A DNA stretch of 64,000 nt, taken from positions 62,001 through 126,000 of the forward strand of contig CAKZYA010000006.1 of assembly GCA_937883755.1 (NCBI GenBank), read 5' to 3'. A program made the position numbers and the translations under genes. Positions 40,251-49,292 of the stretch are shown here, piece after piece; the stretch's first letter is position 1; the number at the start of each line of letters is the position of its first letter. The notes under the pieces are model-generated. The model did no database searches, was not told the DNA's origin, and was given only the letters and a program-made list of their open reading frames with translations. Source of the stretch: an uncultured Flammeovirgaceae bacterium (GTDB lineage: Bacteria; Bacteroidota; Bacteroidia; Cytophagales; Cyclobacteriaceae).

Positions 40251-40279
40251 ACCGAAGTCTTCTGATAATGAGGGGCTAA

Positions 40280-41737
40280 TTATTTTCCTTGAATCTCATT
40301 GATTGTTTGCACGATCTGAGACGCCAATTGCCGTTGGTTTTTTTCAGACGCTAAAAATGCTGACTCCTGCGGGTTGGACAGAAAACCTAAATTAAGCAGT
40401 ACCGACGGACAGGGGGCTGTTTTGAGTACCAGAAAGTCAGCTTGTTTTACCGCACTTTTCCCAGCTTCGGTGAGCGTAATGTTTTGGATAAACTGCTGGC
40501 TATATTTTTCTGATAGGTCACTCTGAGCATTTTGGGTTGAATAATATGCTTCTAATCCTTGTTGTGCTTCATCATCGTGCTGATTAATGTGCAGCGAGAG
40601 AAACAAATCAGCATTACTCTGATTAGCTACTTCCACCCGGTCGGAGAGAGAAATAGCATCATCGCCTTCGCGGGTGTAGATTAACCGAATGGAAGAAGTT
40701 GAGGTCAATTCATCCATTGCTTTAGCAATCGCTAATACTATGTCTTTTTCTTCCAGTTGCCCATTGGTAGTTCCAGCATCTGACCCGCCGTGCCCGGCAT
40801 CAATTACTACGGTAAATACCGAGTCGTTTGGGTAATAGGTCAACTGGTTTGACTGACTCGTGAAGGCAGTCATTACGAATAAGCCCACTGCCGCTAGTGC
40901 GGTAAATCCTAGCTTACTGGCGAAAGCCAAGGGAGAAGAAATAGTGCGTTGCATCATAAGAATTCGGTGTTTGGTTAAAGAATAATGAAAGCCACTACCC
41001 AGATGGGGGTAAGTGCGGTGGTGCATAAAATCTAATAATGTATGACTGTAAGCCGAAGCTTTGGATATCTGGCTGACTACGTAGTTATCGGCACAAAACT
41101 CATGGTTAGCCACTAGTGCCCGTCGGTACGCCCAAAGCAACGGATGAAACCAACCGAGAATCAAGATTAGCTCAATGAATAAAATATCCAGCGTATGTCC
41201 GTGACGAACGTGAAGAGACTCGTGCCGAATAATATCTTGAGGAATGTTACTCTGTAAATATTCTTCTTGATTGACAACGACGTAGCGACCGAAACTAAAC
41301 GGAGCTACGGGTTCTTTCACCAAGCGGAGCAATATTTTACCGTTGGTATGATGCTCCGCATTTGCCAGTAGGCAGTACATTGCCCAAAGATGTTTCGCAA
41401 AGCGAAAAGTCATTCCTAACACACCGATTCCGTAAACTAAGTACAACAGATAAACTAATCTGAACTCAGATGGCTGATTGACTGAAGGTGCGCCAATTGC
41501 TCCGGCAGTTTCCGGCAGCTCCAAATCTCCAGTGCTGAACAGAAGATGGCTATCGTCAAAATAGGTGGCTTGAAATAAATCTGGCAGTGTAGCCAACGGA
41601 ATAAGCAGTGAGAAAACAATTGACCCTAGCAAATAGAACCGATTAAACAAAAACCATTTATCCTTCCGAAAGAAGAGGTAATAGCAGCCAAGTAGCAGTG
41701 CCAGGCTGATGGTAGATTTGATTAAGTAAAAAATCAT
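40280..41737 (-). CDS. fusion: BlaR1/M56-type membrane metallopeptidase + N-acetylmuramoyl-L-alanine amidase (Amidase_3)
   Basis: M56: RHESLHVRHGHTLDILFIELILILGWFHPLLWAYRRALVANHEFCAD; amidase: VVIDAGHGGSDAGTTNGQLEEKDI, ADLFLSLHIN, APCPSVLLNLGFLSN. Confidence 0.92.
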   Translation of the reverse strand: MIFYLIKSTISLALLLGCYYLFFRKDKWFLFNRFYLLGSIVFSLLIPLATLPDLFQATYFDDSHLLFSTGDLELPETAGAIGAPSVNQPSEFRLVYLLYLVYGIGVLGMTFRFAKHLWAMYCLLANAEHHTNGKILLRLVKEPVAPFSFGRYVVVNQEEYLQSNIPQDIIRHESLHVRHGHTLDILFIELILILGWFHPLLWAYRRALVANHEFCADNYVVSQISKASAYSHTLLDFMHHRTYPHLGSGFHYSLTKHRILMMQRTISSPLAFASKLGFTALAAVGLFVMTAFTSQSNQLTYYPNDSVFTVVIDAGHGGSDAGTTNGQLEEKDIVLAIAKAMDELTSTSSIRLIYTREGDDAISLSDRVEVANQSNADLFLSLHINQHDDEAQQGLEAYYSTQNAQSDLSEKYSQQFIQNITLTEAGKSAVKQADFLVLKTAPCPSVLLNLGFLSNPQESAFLASEKNQRQLASQIVQTINEIQGK

Positions 41738-42111
41738 TGCTTCTTCTTTTCCTCAATTTGTTCCTGAATAATGCTCCGTAGTTCTTCTAATTCCTTAAGT
41801 GACAGGTCAGCCTTTGCAGTGAAAAAGGAAGCAAACTGAGCCGGAGAATTATTGAAGAAGTTCTGGACAATCTGGTTGAAGTGGTTCTTCATATATTCTC
41901 CCTTCTTCAGTTTTGGAAAGTACTCTCGCACCTTGCCTCGCTGGATAAATCCTACCAGTTCCTTATTGATCATGCGAGTGAGTAAGGTGGCAATAGTGGT
42001 GTAAGCGGGTTTAGGTTCTGGAAAAGCATCTACCAGGTCTTTCATGTACGCCTTCTCCAACTTCCAGAGATAATTCATCAGTTGCTCTTCGGCTTTGGTT
42101 AGTTTTTTCAT
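41734..42111 (-). CDS. BlaI/MecI/CopY family transcriptional regulator
   Basis: LTKAEEQLMNYLWKLEKAYMKDLVDAFPEPKPAYTTIATLLTRMINKELVGFIQRGKVREYFPKL. Confidence 0.95.
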   Translation of the reverse strand: MKKLTKAEEQLMNYLWKLEKAYMKDLVDAFPEPKPAYTTIATLLTRMINKELVGFIQRGKVREYFPKLKKGEYMKNHFNQIVQNFFNNSPAQFASFFTAKADLSLKELEELRSIIQEQIEEKKKQ

Positions 42112-42142
42112 TATAAACTCATTTAAAATTTTAGTACTGCTC

Positions 42143-43396
42143 TTACTGAAATGGTTGATAGGTAAATTTGCGCCAAAGCCTTTCTAAAGGACCTTGATCA
42201 AATTTTTGCATCCAAAACCAACTGATACTGAGTTGAAGCAGCCAAATGCCTATTACAATCAGCAGTAGTTCAGCGCGTGAATACTGATTGTACTTTCCCA
42301 ATCCGTAACCGTAGAAGATCAGCCCGCAAATAATACTTTGCAGTATATAGTTGCTAAGAGCCATTCTACCCACCAGCGAAATCGGGTTAGCTGTAAATCT
42401 CTTGAGGTATTTTTGATAGACCCCATTGAATAACAGAATGTAGGCCAGCCCTAATGTCTGTTTAGGAAAAGTAAATAACCAGCTCTGTCCTACACTTTTC
42501 ACAGGTTCGAAATACTCAAATGTCCAGTGATAGTACCGGAAATAATTCGTCGTTAGTGCAGCAACCAAAATAATCAGCGTAATGGGCCAGTAATACGTTA
42601 CCGAGCGATAATTGTGGAACACGCCTAATTTGTACAGTATTATTCCGAGAACCATCATCAAGAGTGTGCGGAACAGTATGCCTTGGTAAAAGACAGCACC
42701 TTTATGGACTTTTGTATGTTCGGCATTGGCTAGCCAGCCTTGATAAAGTGTAGTCCGCGGTACATCTATATTAGAGTGATCTGCCTCACCAGGCTGAGTT
42801 CTTTTCTTCCAGGTTTCTATCCTTTTTTGATCTTCTTCGGTTTGTTCTTCTAAAGTTAGCTTAACCGCCTGGGTATATTCACGGAATTGTTCTTTAGTCT
42901 TACTCGTACGTTCGTAGGAGTTATAAAGCAGTATTCCAGCAAATAGCAGTACAACAATTACTAGCTGATTTACCTTGAATGAACGGAGGGGAAACAGGAA
43001 AAAGCCGCAAGCAGCATAGTGATACAAAACGTCACCGTCCCAGATTAAGTAGGCATGGATAAGACCAAAGATGAATAACCAAAGTAACCGTCGGGCATAA
43101 ATATCCATCGCCTTCAGTCCCAAATTTTTACGTTCTAATCTTTCTAAGAAAATATAGAAGCCCACTCCGAACAGTAAGGTAAACATACTAAAGAACTTAC
43201 CTTGGGCTAGAAAGAATACCCAAAAACGGACGAGATGGTCAGCCTCACTAGCGAAACCATATTTGTATGGATTCCAAGGGTCGGGATAGGAAAAAGACTC
43301 AATGTTGATGATTAAGATGCCTAACAATGCAATCCCTCGTAAAAAGTCAAGTGAGTTAATTCTCTCAGATAGTGAAGTAGGCTCTAGCACTAGCAA
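42143..43396 (-). CDS. DUF418 family membrane protein (TTG start as called; true start uncertain)
   Basis: RINSLDFLRGIALLGILIINIESFSYP; C-terminal NPISLVGRMALSNYILQSIICGLIFYGYGLG...GPLERLWRKFTY. Confidence 0.9.
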   Translation of the reverse strand: MLVLEPTSLSERINSLDFLRGIALLGILIINIESFSYPDPWNPYKYGFASEADHLVRFWVFFLAQGKFFSMFTLLFGVGFYIFLERLERKNLGLKAMDIYARRLLWLFIFGLIHAYLIWDGDVLYHYAACGFFLFPLRSFKVNQLVIVVLLFAGILLYNSYERTSKTKEQFREYTQAVKLTLEEQTEEDQKRIETWKKRTQPGEADHSNIDVPRTTLYQGWLANAEHTKVHKGAVFYQGILFRTLLMMVLGIILYKLGVFHNYRSVTYYWPITLIILVAALTTNYFRYYHWTFEYFEPVKSVGQSWLFTFPKQTLGLAYILLFNGVYQKYLKRFTANPISLVGRMALSNYILQSIICGLIFYGYGLGKYNQYSRAELLLIVIGIWLLQLSISWFWMQKFDQGPLERLWRKFTYQPFQ

Positions 43397-43400
43397 TGTT

Positions 43401-43436
43401 TACTATTAGTATAGTTTATATACTATAAATGTAGTA
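43401..43436. promoter_or_regulatory. TACTA/TAGTA-rich dyads; candidate BlaI operator for the DUF418-blaI-M56/amidase operon
   Basis: TACTA-T-TAGTA (43401-43411), TATAGT-N6-ACTATA (43410-43427), TACTA-N6-TAGTA (43421-43436). Confidence 0.5.
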
Positions 43437-43652
43437 ATAAAAATTGCTAATCAAAATGATCACTACTACTCGGCCGTGATACTTAATAATTCGCTAACCT
43501 TACTCTAGTCTTCTTTTACTATTAACTCACGCTCTTCGGCTATTTCAAAGAGGTGGAAGAGGAGTAAATATCTTAGTGTCAGTGAGGTGACAAACAGTAA
43601 ATAGGTAAATCAACGTTGTAACATCAGTGTTTAAACTTTAATTTTAGTATAA

Positions 43653-44165
43653 ATGTCATTACCTTCTCGAGAAAACCAATTATCAGAGTTGGCTTCATAC
43701 TCAAAACGTATGCGAATTGAAGATCAGATTCAACAGCGGACTTTCTCGAACGAATGGCATAAGCTGCGGGTTAATCTTATGTACACCAGTAACTGGTTGC
43801 GAGGTGAACTTACGCAGTTCTTGAAACCATTCGGTATTACCCAACAACAATTCAATATACTGCGAATACTACGCGGTCAGCATCCTGATGCCCTCAGCAC
43901 GCAACAACTGCGCGAGCGCCTGATTGACCGGATGTCGGACACTTCCCGGCTGGTAGATCGCCTACAACAAAAAGGGCTAGCTTGTAAAGGTGAGTGCCGT
44001 AAAGACAAGCGATTGGTCGATATTACAATCACCGAAAAAGGACTAACATTACTTTGCCAGATTGATGAGCGTATGGCTGACTTAGATAAAAACATGCAAA
44101 GCTTAACTGAACAAGAAGCCAAGGTACTCAACAGACTACTCGATCGTCTCCGCCAGGATACTTAA
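43653..44165 (+). CDS. MarR family transcriptional regulator
   Basis: LKPFGITQQQFNILRILRGQHPDALSTQQLRERLIDRMSDTSRLVDRLQQKGLACKGECRKDKRLVDITITEKG. Confidence 0.93.
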   Translation: MSLPSRENQLSELASYSKRMRIEDQIQQRTFSNEWHKLRVNLMYTSNWLRGELTQFLKPFGITQQQFNILRILRGQHPDALSTQQLRERLIDRMSDTSRLVDRLQQKGLACKGECRKDKRLVDITITEKGLTLLCQIDERMADLDKNMQSLTEQEAKVLNRLLDRLRQDT

Positions 44166-44223
44166 ATATTGTTCTAACTACTCGTGCTTATTGTGAGAGT
44201 TGTTCATCTACCATTAGTGAAAT

Positions 44224-44769
44224 ATGCTATTTTCGAAGAAGAGAAAAGAAAAGCTATTTAATCATCTCGGTGATCCTCCCGAACCATGGGAAAAAAGAGT
44301 TATTATCCCTGCATCGGGAATCATTGCGGGAGGTTGGACTAAAGATAGTAAAATCTTCTTGTTGTCCTCGAACGGATATTCGGTAATAAATCCACTGATA
44401 GGGGAAATTGAGATAAGAAATTGGGATGAGGATAATTCGGCAAATAGCAACTTCTCTTCGGATAACCTAGAATATACAATATCAGAACTAAACGAAACAG
44501 TAAGAGTATTCGGACTGAGAGGTGGAAATGGAAACCATCTTACCTCTGATTATTGGAATTTAGACTCTTTCTGTCCTGGACTTGGTCAACAGATTGTAGG
44601 GTTAATTAACTTAGAAGATAAATCTAATTATCCGGAGTATTGGAGAAATTTCTATCTAATAGAACTTAAGAGACTTGAATACTTTACTCTCACCTACGGA
44701 TTTTCTCCAAATGAAAAATGTTTTGGAATCTTTGGATCAGGCGGTGCGGAAGTTTTCAGTAGAGAATAG
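44224..44769 (+). CDS. hypothetical protein
   Basis: 181 aa ORF, no recognised domain. Confidence 0.5.
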   Translation: MLFSKKRKEKLFNHLGDPPEPWEKRVIIPASGIIAGGWTKDSKIFLLSSNGYSVINPLIGEIEIRNWDEDNSANSNFSSDNLEYTISELNETVRVFGLRGGNGNHLTSDYWNLDSFCPGLGQQIVGLINLEDKSNYPEYWRNFYLIELKRLEYFTLTYGFSPNEKCFGIFGSGGAEVFSRE

Positions 44770-44828
44770 AATGACATAAAACTTATCGGAAAGCCTCCTC
44801 TAATTACTTTCAAGTATCCATTATCACT

Positions 44829-44845
44829 TATCAATTTTCAACTAA
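44829..44845 (+). repeat. leader motif TATCAATTTTCAACTAA upstream of the peroxiredoxin-like gene
   Basis: Followed by TCTC and ATG at 44850; same core and spacing as the thyA leader. Confidence 0.5.
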
Positions 44846-44849
44846 TCTC

Positions 44850-45494
44850 ATGTCATTACGAAATAGACTAGACGCTCGGCGAACCGATTTCAACCAGAAA
44901 GCTCCCCAAACCACTAAAGACGCTTACCAGCGTGGTGTAGAATCCGTGGCTGATAGCGGTATTGTACAGCAAGCCAAAAATGAACGCGATCAGGCGATTG
45001 ATTTTATCTTATCTAATGCTCAAGGGCGATCAGTAAGTTTAGCCGAATATCTAAAGCAAGGCCCGGTGGTATTAACCTGGTACCGAGGCGGCTGGTGTCC
45101 TTACTGCAACATTACATTACGAGCACTACAACAGGCTCTACCCAAAATCAAAGCCGAAGGAGCCAATTTGTTAGCACTCACCCCCGAACTACCGAATAAG
45201 TCACTCAGTACTCAGGAAAAAAACGAATTAGAATTTGAGGTGCTTACTGACCAAGATAACCAAGTTGCCCGAGAGTACGGACTAGTTTTTAAGCTCACCC
45301 CCGAGGTAAGTGAGTTGTACAAGCGAAACCTTAGCCTGTCAGAATACAACGGAAACGATAGTGATGAGCTTCCTATCGCGGCTACCTATGTTATTGACCA
45401 AAAGGGTGAAATTCGGTACGCATTTTTAGATGCTGAGTACCGCCATCGAGCTGAACCTGAGCAGATTATTGAGGTGCTTCAATCCATCCATTAA
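44850..45494 (+). CDS. peroxiredoxin-like (AhpC/TSA) family protein
   Basis: VVLTWYRGGWCPYCNITLRALQQALPKIKAEGANLLALTPE; EVLTDQDNQVAREYGLVFKL. Confidence 0.92.
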   Translation: MSLRNRLDARRTDFNQKAPQTTKDAYQRGVESVADSGIVQQAKNERDQAIDFILSNAQGRSVSLAEYLKQGPVVLTWYRGGWCPYCNITLRALQQALPKIKAEGANLLALTPELPNKSLSTQEKNELEFEVLTDQDNQVAREYGLVFKLTPEVSELYKRNLSLSEYNGNDSDELPIAATYVIDQKGEIRYAFLDAEYRHRAEPEQIIEVLQSIH

Positions 45495-45695
45495 TCCTAG
45501 TATCTGCTCCGAATTTAGCTGAAAACTTCCTAGAGCATTATCTACTACTGATAGTAGACAATACATTTTGAGGAACTTAGGCTATTAAAATTTCTCCAGA
45601 TAGATATGAAATAAAAAAATTAATCAAATAGTTAAACTATCTGATTGTATTCACGTATCCTTACTCATCATCAGAGATTTATTTTTTAAGAAGCA

Positions 45696-46946
45696 ATGGG
45701 GATCAAAGGTGGAGCTAGTAACAGATTGAATCATAAAGGTTGTCATTTTTTGTTTCTGATACGGAGAACTCCTAAACAAGTTAGATTCATCTCTAGTCAG
45801 TGGCTACTAAGCTTTTTCGTTAGCAGTTATATGCTAATGGTCGGCACACCAGCATCAGCCCAGTGGATTGACGATGCCATCGAGTTTTTCACACTTCATC
45901 CCAATCGCCGAAATGTACGTCAGGATAGCAGCCTGTATCCGGCCAAAATAGTACTATCACCCGTGGTTATTTACTCACCAGAGACCAGCGTAGGGTTGGG
46001 GGTAGGTGCCAAATATCTATTTAAGATGAGAGGTTCCGGCAATGAGACCCGGACATCTAACATGCCGATGTCGGTCATCTACACCCTGGAAAATCAGTTT
46101 ATTGCCTACTCTGGATTTGAGATTTTCTCCAACCAAGAGCGATGGATGCTGACTGGTAACCTCCGCTATCAGATATTTCCGCAACTATACTACGGTATTG
46201 GTCGCAACACTCCCCGAAGTAATGAAGAAGAATACAACTACACCCAAGTACTGATTGAACCCATTTTACTAAAGCGCGTGTTTGCTCGGTATTTATTTCT
46301 TGGCGGTGGTGTTCGTTATAACCGAATTAGCAACGTGGAGTTAGAGACTGATGGATTATTAGCGAATAGCGACTATCCTGGTTCTAACGGATCTACCTCG
46401 GTAGGTACCCAGTTAGCTGCGGTCTACGACAGTCGCGATAATTTGCTTAACGCTCACCGGGGCTGGTATCTGGAACTTACCCACGGCTTCTATAGTAAAG
46501 TGCTGGGAGGGACGCAGGAGTTTCAGCTTACCCGCGTGGATTTACGCCACTACTTTCGCCCCTTCCGAAACCGTTCTGATGTGTTGGCTTTCCAGTTTAT
46601 GAGTCACTTCAGCTATGATGGAGCTCCCCTAAATGAGCTAGCAGCAATGGGCAGTGAAGAAATTATGCGGGGCTATTATGAAGGGCGCTACCTAGACCGC
46701 AAGCTGATTGCTGCTCAGGTAGAGTACCGGGCAAAATTAGTAGGCCGATTAGGTGGTGTACTTTTCTTGGGTGCGGGCGACGTTGCCCATCAGGTAAAAG
46801 ACTTTCAACTGGAGAATATGCGGGGTTCGGTAGGGTTTGGCCTGCGCTTTTTATTAGATAAACGAGAAGATCTGAATATCCGAGCGGATTGGGGATTTGG
46901 TAACCGCACCAATAACTATTATCTCAATATTGCCGAGGCTTTCTAG
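45696..46946 (+). CDS. BamA/TamA family (surface antigen/Omp85-like) outer membrane protein
   Basis: AAVYDSRDNLLNAHRGWYLELTHGFYSK; AAMGSEEIMRGYYEGRYLDRKLIAAQVEYRAKL; GSVGFGLRFLLDKREDLNIRADWGFG. Confidence 0.82.
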   Translation: MGIKGGASNRLNHKGCHFLFLIRRTPKQVRFISSQWLLSFFVSSYMLMVGTPASAQWIDDAIEFFTLHPNRRNVRQDSSLYPAKIVLSPVVIYSPETSVGLGVGAKYLFKMRGSGNETRTSNMPMSVIYTLENQFIAYSGFEIFSNQERWMLTGNLRYQIFPQLYYGIGRNTPRSNEEEYNYTQVLIEPILLKRVFARYLFLGGGVRYNRISNVELETDGLLANSDYPGSNGSTSVGTQLAAVYDSRDNLLNAHRGWYLELTHGFYSKVLGGTQEFQLTRVDLRHYFRPFRNRSDVLAFQFMSHFSYDGAPLNELAAMGSEEIMRGYYEGRYLDRKLIAAQVEYRAKLVGRLGGVLFLGAGDVAHQVKDFQLENMRGSVGFGLRFLLDKREDLNIRADWGFGNRTNNYYLNIAEAF

Positions 46947-47246
46947 AATAAATCCACTTAGCCATACCTTTTTGTTTTGGCGTTGATGAACCGCCTTTCT
47001 AACTTGGATTCCCCTTGCTGAAAAGCCACATAATGTGAGATAGGACTAAGAACATTTTTCTATTGTTTGGGGAAGATTTGCTGTCTGAGCAAAGCGAGTT
47101 TCAAATCTTTCTAGATTTTTTGCTTACTTTTTCATCGATGGAAAAAGCCGACGCGGCGCGGTAAGAGCCACCCAGCTTGAGGGTGAGAGTTTGATAATCA
47201 GGCGCTTATGAATTTCCATTGATAAACGTCAATCCATATTTACATC

Positions 47247-47852
47247 ATGCAGAAAGATACCGAAGAAAAAATTCTGGATGCCGCCAAAGAGATTTTCTCT
47301 CAAAAGGGTTTTGACGGTGCTCGTATGCAGGAGATTGCCGATAAAGCCGATATTAATAAGGCTATGCTACATTACTACTTTCGGAGTAAGCAGCAGTTGT
47401 TTGAGCGAATTGTAGAATCGCATATTCAGCTCATTACTCCCAAGTTAGTAGAAGCAATTTCGGATTCAGGTACTGTTATAGAAAATTTGGAGCGGTTAGT
47501 AGATATATATATTGATACCATCATTGAGAACCCTTCCATGCCGATGTTTTTGTTGAATGAGCTGTCGCAGCGGCGGGTAGATGCGTTTAAGCAGATGAAA
47601 AAAGTGTTGGAACGCGAGAAAGCAATCGCTAAGCTATTTCAGAAAATGAAGGAAGAGCAAAAGCGGGGAGTTCTTAAAGAAATTCCGCCGCATCATTTGC
47701 TGCTTTCGGTCATGTCGCTTATTGTGTTTCCGTTTATTGCCTGGCCAGTTTTTCAGCATCTCATCGAGATTCCCGAGGAACAATACAATTCCATGATGCT
47801 AGAACGAAAGCCAATTGTTAAAGATTTTATTCGCTCGGCGATAACCAAATAA
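47247..47852 (+). CDS. TetR/AcrR family transcriptional regulator
   Basis: TEEKILDAAKEIFSQKGFDGARMQEIADKADINKAMLHYYFRSKQQLFERI. Confidence 0.96.
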   Translation: MQKDTEEKILDAAKEIFSQKGFDGARMQEIADKADINKAMLHYYFRSKQQLFERIVESHIQLITPKLVEAISDSGTVIENLERLVDIYIDTIIENPSMPMFLLNELSQRRVDAFKQMKKVLEREKAIAKLFQKMKEEQKRGVLKEIPPHHLLLSVMSLIVFPFIAWPVFQHLIEIPEEQYNSMMLERKPIVKDFIRSAITK

Positions 47853-47869
47853 AAAATTTTACGTATTCT

Positions 47870-47883
47870 TAACTAAATGGTTA
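47870..47883. promoter_or_regulatory. putative TetR operator copy 1, TAACTAAATGGTTA
   Basis: One mismatch from the perfect dyad at 47981-47994. Confidence 0.6.
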
Positions 47884-47980
47884 AATCAATTGATGGGAAT
47901 GGTTTCACAACATTTTATCCTCACTATAAATAGCGGGATCTAAATCACAGGAGGAAAGCGCTATTTTTTTGAATACAAAC

Positions 47981-47994
47981 TAACCAAATGGTTA
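47981..47994. promoter_or_regulatory. putative TetR operator copy 2, TAACCAAATGGTTA (perfect dyad)
   Basis: TAACCA-AA-TGGTTA, 20 nt before the TolC-like ATG. Confidence 0.65.
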
Positions 47995-48013
47995 AATCTA
48001 ATTGTAATACTCA

Positions 48014-49291
48014 ATGGCAGAAGTAAGAATTATGACGGGGATATGTTTAGTACTGGCTGCGCTTACTGCAGTCGGACAAACTGCCCCGTCGCCAACACTA
48101 ACGCTGCGAGAGGTATATCAGCTAGCCGAACAGAACTATCCGCTTATTAAAGATGCGGCTTTTATCGACAAAATTGAGGACGTTAGCCTGGAGTCTATCC
48201 AGCGTAGTGGTCTCCCGCAGATTAGTCTAAACGGAGTAGGTCAGGTACAAAGTGAGAATATCACCATTCCTCTCGGAGAAAATGTTCTGGAAGCTCCCAC
48301 CGAAACTTACAATCTCTATGTCGGAGTCAACTACGATCTCTACGACGGAGGAGCGAAGAAGGCTCAACGGAATATTGAGACGGCATCAGCGAATGTAGAA
48401 CGTAAATCACTGGATGTTCAGCTACGTAGAACTAAAGAACGGGTAAATAATCTAGTATTTGCTATTTCGCTCGCCCGAAAGCAAAAGCAGATTCTGCAAA
48501 CTTCTCGCGACGATCTGGACACGAATATCGCCACGCTGCAAGCAGGCTATGAGAATGGAGTAGTTCTGGAAAGCGAAGTTGCTAAACTCAAGGTAAGGCA
48601 ACTTGAACTTGCCTCCGAAATTATTAAGACCGACGGCAATATTGATACCTACTTTGCCCTTCTAGGGCAACTGACTGGCCGAGTATTCCCTAGAGACATA
48701 CAAATCGATATGCCTAAGGAGTATCCTCCCTTTCAGTTGAATGAAGTTAGTCGGCCCGAGCAGGAGCTATTTAATAACCAAAAGCGGTTGTTTGAGGCTC
48801 AGGAATCATCCATCTCCGCTCGTACCCGTCCTAAAATTTCACTGTTTGCCCAGGGTGGAATAGGCTATCCCAATCCGCTAAACTTCGCTGACTTTAGCAC
48901 CGCCCCCTACGGCCTAGGTGGAATAAAACTTAACTGGAACCTAATCGACTTCGGAAAAGGAAATCTGGATAAACAACGGTTGCAACTACAGCAAGAGCAG
49001 GTAGAAGTAGACCGAGAACTTTTTCTGTTTGATGTTAACTCCGAAGCAAAAGAATATCAAGAGAAAATCGCGACGCTAGAGGCTCAAATTGAAAACGACG
49101 AAACCATTGTGCAGTTTCAGCAGGAAATTCTGGATCAGTCGCAGGTACAGCTAGATAACGGGGTAATCAATTCCAACGATTATGTTACCCAAGTCAATGC
49201 CACTATCAATGCTGAACAGCAACTGGAGTTTAATAGGATTCAACTCGAACAAACCATTATTGATTATCTGACGCTACTAGGTCAATTATAA
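48014..49291 (+). CDS. TolC family outer membrane efflux protein
   Basis: LTLREVYQLAEQNYPLIKDA; YDGGAKKAQRNIETASANVE; periodic coiled-coil helices. Confidence 0.92.
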   Translation: MAEVRIMTGICLVLAALTAVGQTAPSPTLTLREVYQLAEQNYPLIKDAAFIDKIEDVSLESIQRSGLPQISLNGVGQVQSENITIPLGENVLEAPTETYNLYVGVNYDLYDGGAKKAQRNIETASANVERKSLDVQLRRTKERVNNLVFAISLARKQKQILQTSRDDLDTNIATLQAGYENGVVLESEVAKLKVRQLELASEIIKTDGNIDTYFALLGQLTGRVFPRDIQIDMPKEYPPFQLNEVSRPEQELFNNQKRLFEAQESSISARTRPKISLFAQGGIGYPNPLNFADFSTAPYGLGGIKLNWNLIDFGKGNLDKQRLQLQQEQVEVDRELFLFDVNSEAKEYQEKIATLEAQIENDETIVQFQQEILDQSQVQLDNGVINSNDYVTQVNATINAEQQLEFNRIQLEQTIIDYLTLLGQL

Positions 49292-49292
49292 A

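Noticed and set aside
47000-47240. Gap before tetR with CTTTTTCATCGATGGAAAAAG and CACCC..GGGTG dyads, possible regulatory RNA
   Set aside because: Only short fortuitous-looking stems; no consistent larger structure identified by eye.
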